A stretch of 5,499 nt of DNA from an uncultured Veillonella sp. (GTDB lineage: Bacteria > Bacillota > Negativicutes > Veillonellales > Veillonellaceae), in assembly GCA_900757715.1 (NCBI GenBank), contig CAAEOZ010000170.1, positions 1 to 5,499 on the forward strand, written 5' to 3'. The stretch's first letter is position 1. Every line of letters begins with the position of its first letter. This document shows positions 5,271 to 5,499 of this stretch, piece after piece. The notes below the pieces were generated by a model. The model saw nothing but the letters and a program-made list of their open reading frames with translations, was not told where the DNA came from and ran no database searches. The position numbers and the translations under genes are program-made.

Positions 5271-5499
5271 TTATTTTACGTCTTCAAAACCTTTTTGCAA
5301 GCGAACATAGCTTAAGCGACGTTCTTTAGCGTCTTTTTCAGTTTTAGCGAATAATTCTTCTGCAACGTCTGGAGCTGCTTTAGCCAAGGAAGCGTAACGT
5401 ACTTCACCTTTAAGGAAGTCTTGGAAGCTTTCAGTTGGTTCTTTGGAATCCAAGGAGAATGGATTTTTACCTTCTTCTTTAAGTTGAGGGTTGTATCTG
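5271..5499 (-). CDS. nifJ: Pyruvate:ferredoxin (flavodoxin) oxidoreductase, C-terminal fragment (cut by window edge)
   Basis: NifJ/PFOR oxidatively decarboxylates pyruvate to acetyl-CoA and CO2, passing electrons to ferredoxin or flavodoxin; it is a large cytoplasmic enzyme (about 1,170 residues) with thiamine diphosphate and iron-sulfur clusters, central to anaerobic metabolism. Only the last 76 codons are present, and the gene enters from the right edge. The frame is open to the edge. Visible sequence includes RYNPQLKEEGKNPFSLDSKE, then FQDFLKGEVRYASL, and a charged end finishing in LQKGFEDVK. This matches the conserved PFOR tail: NPF-x-LDSKEP, F-x-x-FL-x-GEVRY-x-SL, then a short helix ending the protein. 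No cofactor-binding motif lies in this piece. In frame, the TTG at 5453-5451 is simply Leu within LDSKE, not a start. The TAA stop is followed 28 bases later by a strong terminator. Confidence 0.92.
   Translation of the reverse strand, partial: RYNPQLKEEGKNPFSLDSKEPTESFQDFLKGEVRYASLAKAAPDVAEELFAKTEKDAKERRLSYVRLQKGFEDVK

Overview
The window looks like chromosomal DNA of a low-GC, anaerobic, diderm Firmicute of the Negativicutes, most likely Veillonella or a close relative. This rests on AT-rich intergenic DNA with consensus-like Shine-Dalgarno sites, a pyruvate:ferredoxin oxidoreductase, and protein sequences that read as Veillonella-like. The species call is inference from memory of these families; no search was run.

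Layout, left to right. (1) Positions 1-144, minus strand: the first 48 codons of a RecQ helicase, running off the left edge. (2) Positions 145-467: a 323-bp AT-rich divergent intergenic region between recQ and putP, holding a perfect 11-bp inverted repeat followed by a T run. (3) Positions 468-1955, plus strand: a full-length PutP sodium/proline symporter. (4) Positions 1964-2004: a bidirectional terminator shared by putP and the convergent gene. (5) Positions 2003-3031, minus strand: a WYL-domain transcriptional regulator. Its leader and promoter (3032-3168) are unusually structured, with an extended -10, a perfect palindrome over the -35 position, a second dyad and tandem 9-bp repeats. (6) Positions 3274-3314: a hairpin terminator. 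(7) Positions 3393-5009, minus strand: a SAM-dependent methyltransferase with a methyltransferase-regulatory domain, of the same general architecture as the rickettsial protein-lysine methyltransferases. (8) Positions 5219-5242: a strong terminator. (9) Positions 5271-5499, minus strand: the last 76 codons of nifJ (pyruvate:ferredoxin oxidoreductase), entering from the right edge.

The three genes nifJ, methyltransferase and WYL regulator point the same way, but terminator hairpins separate them and the last two each have their own extended -10 promoter candidate. They look like single-gene transcription units rather than one operon. The genes do not form an obvious pathway: DNA repair, proline uptake, a regulator, a methyltransferase and central pyruvate metabolism sit side by side. 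I see no mobile element, CRISPR array, tRNA, rRNA or recognisable defence system. The observations most worth a second look are the regulatory architecture in front of the WYL gene and the substrate of the methyltransferase.
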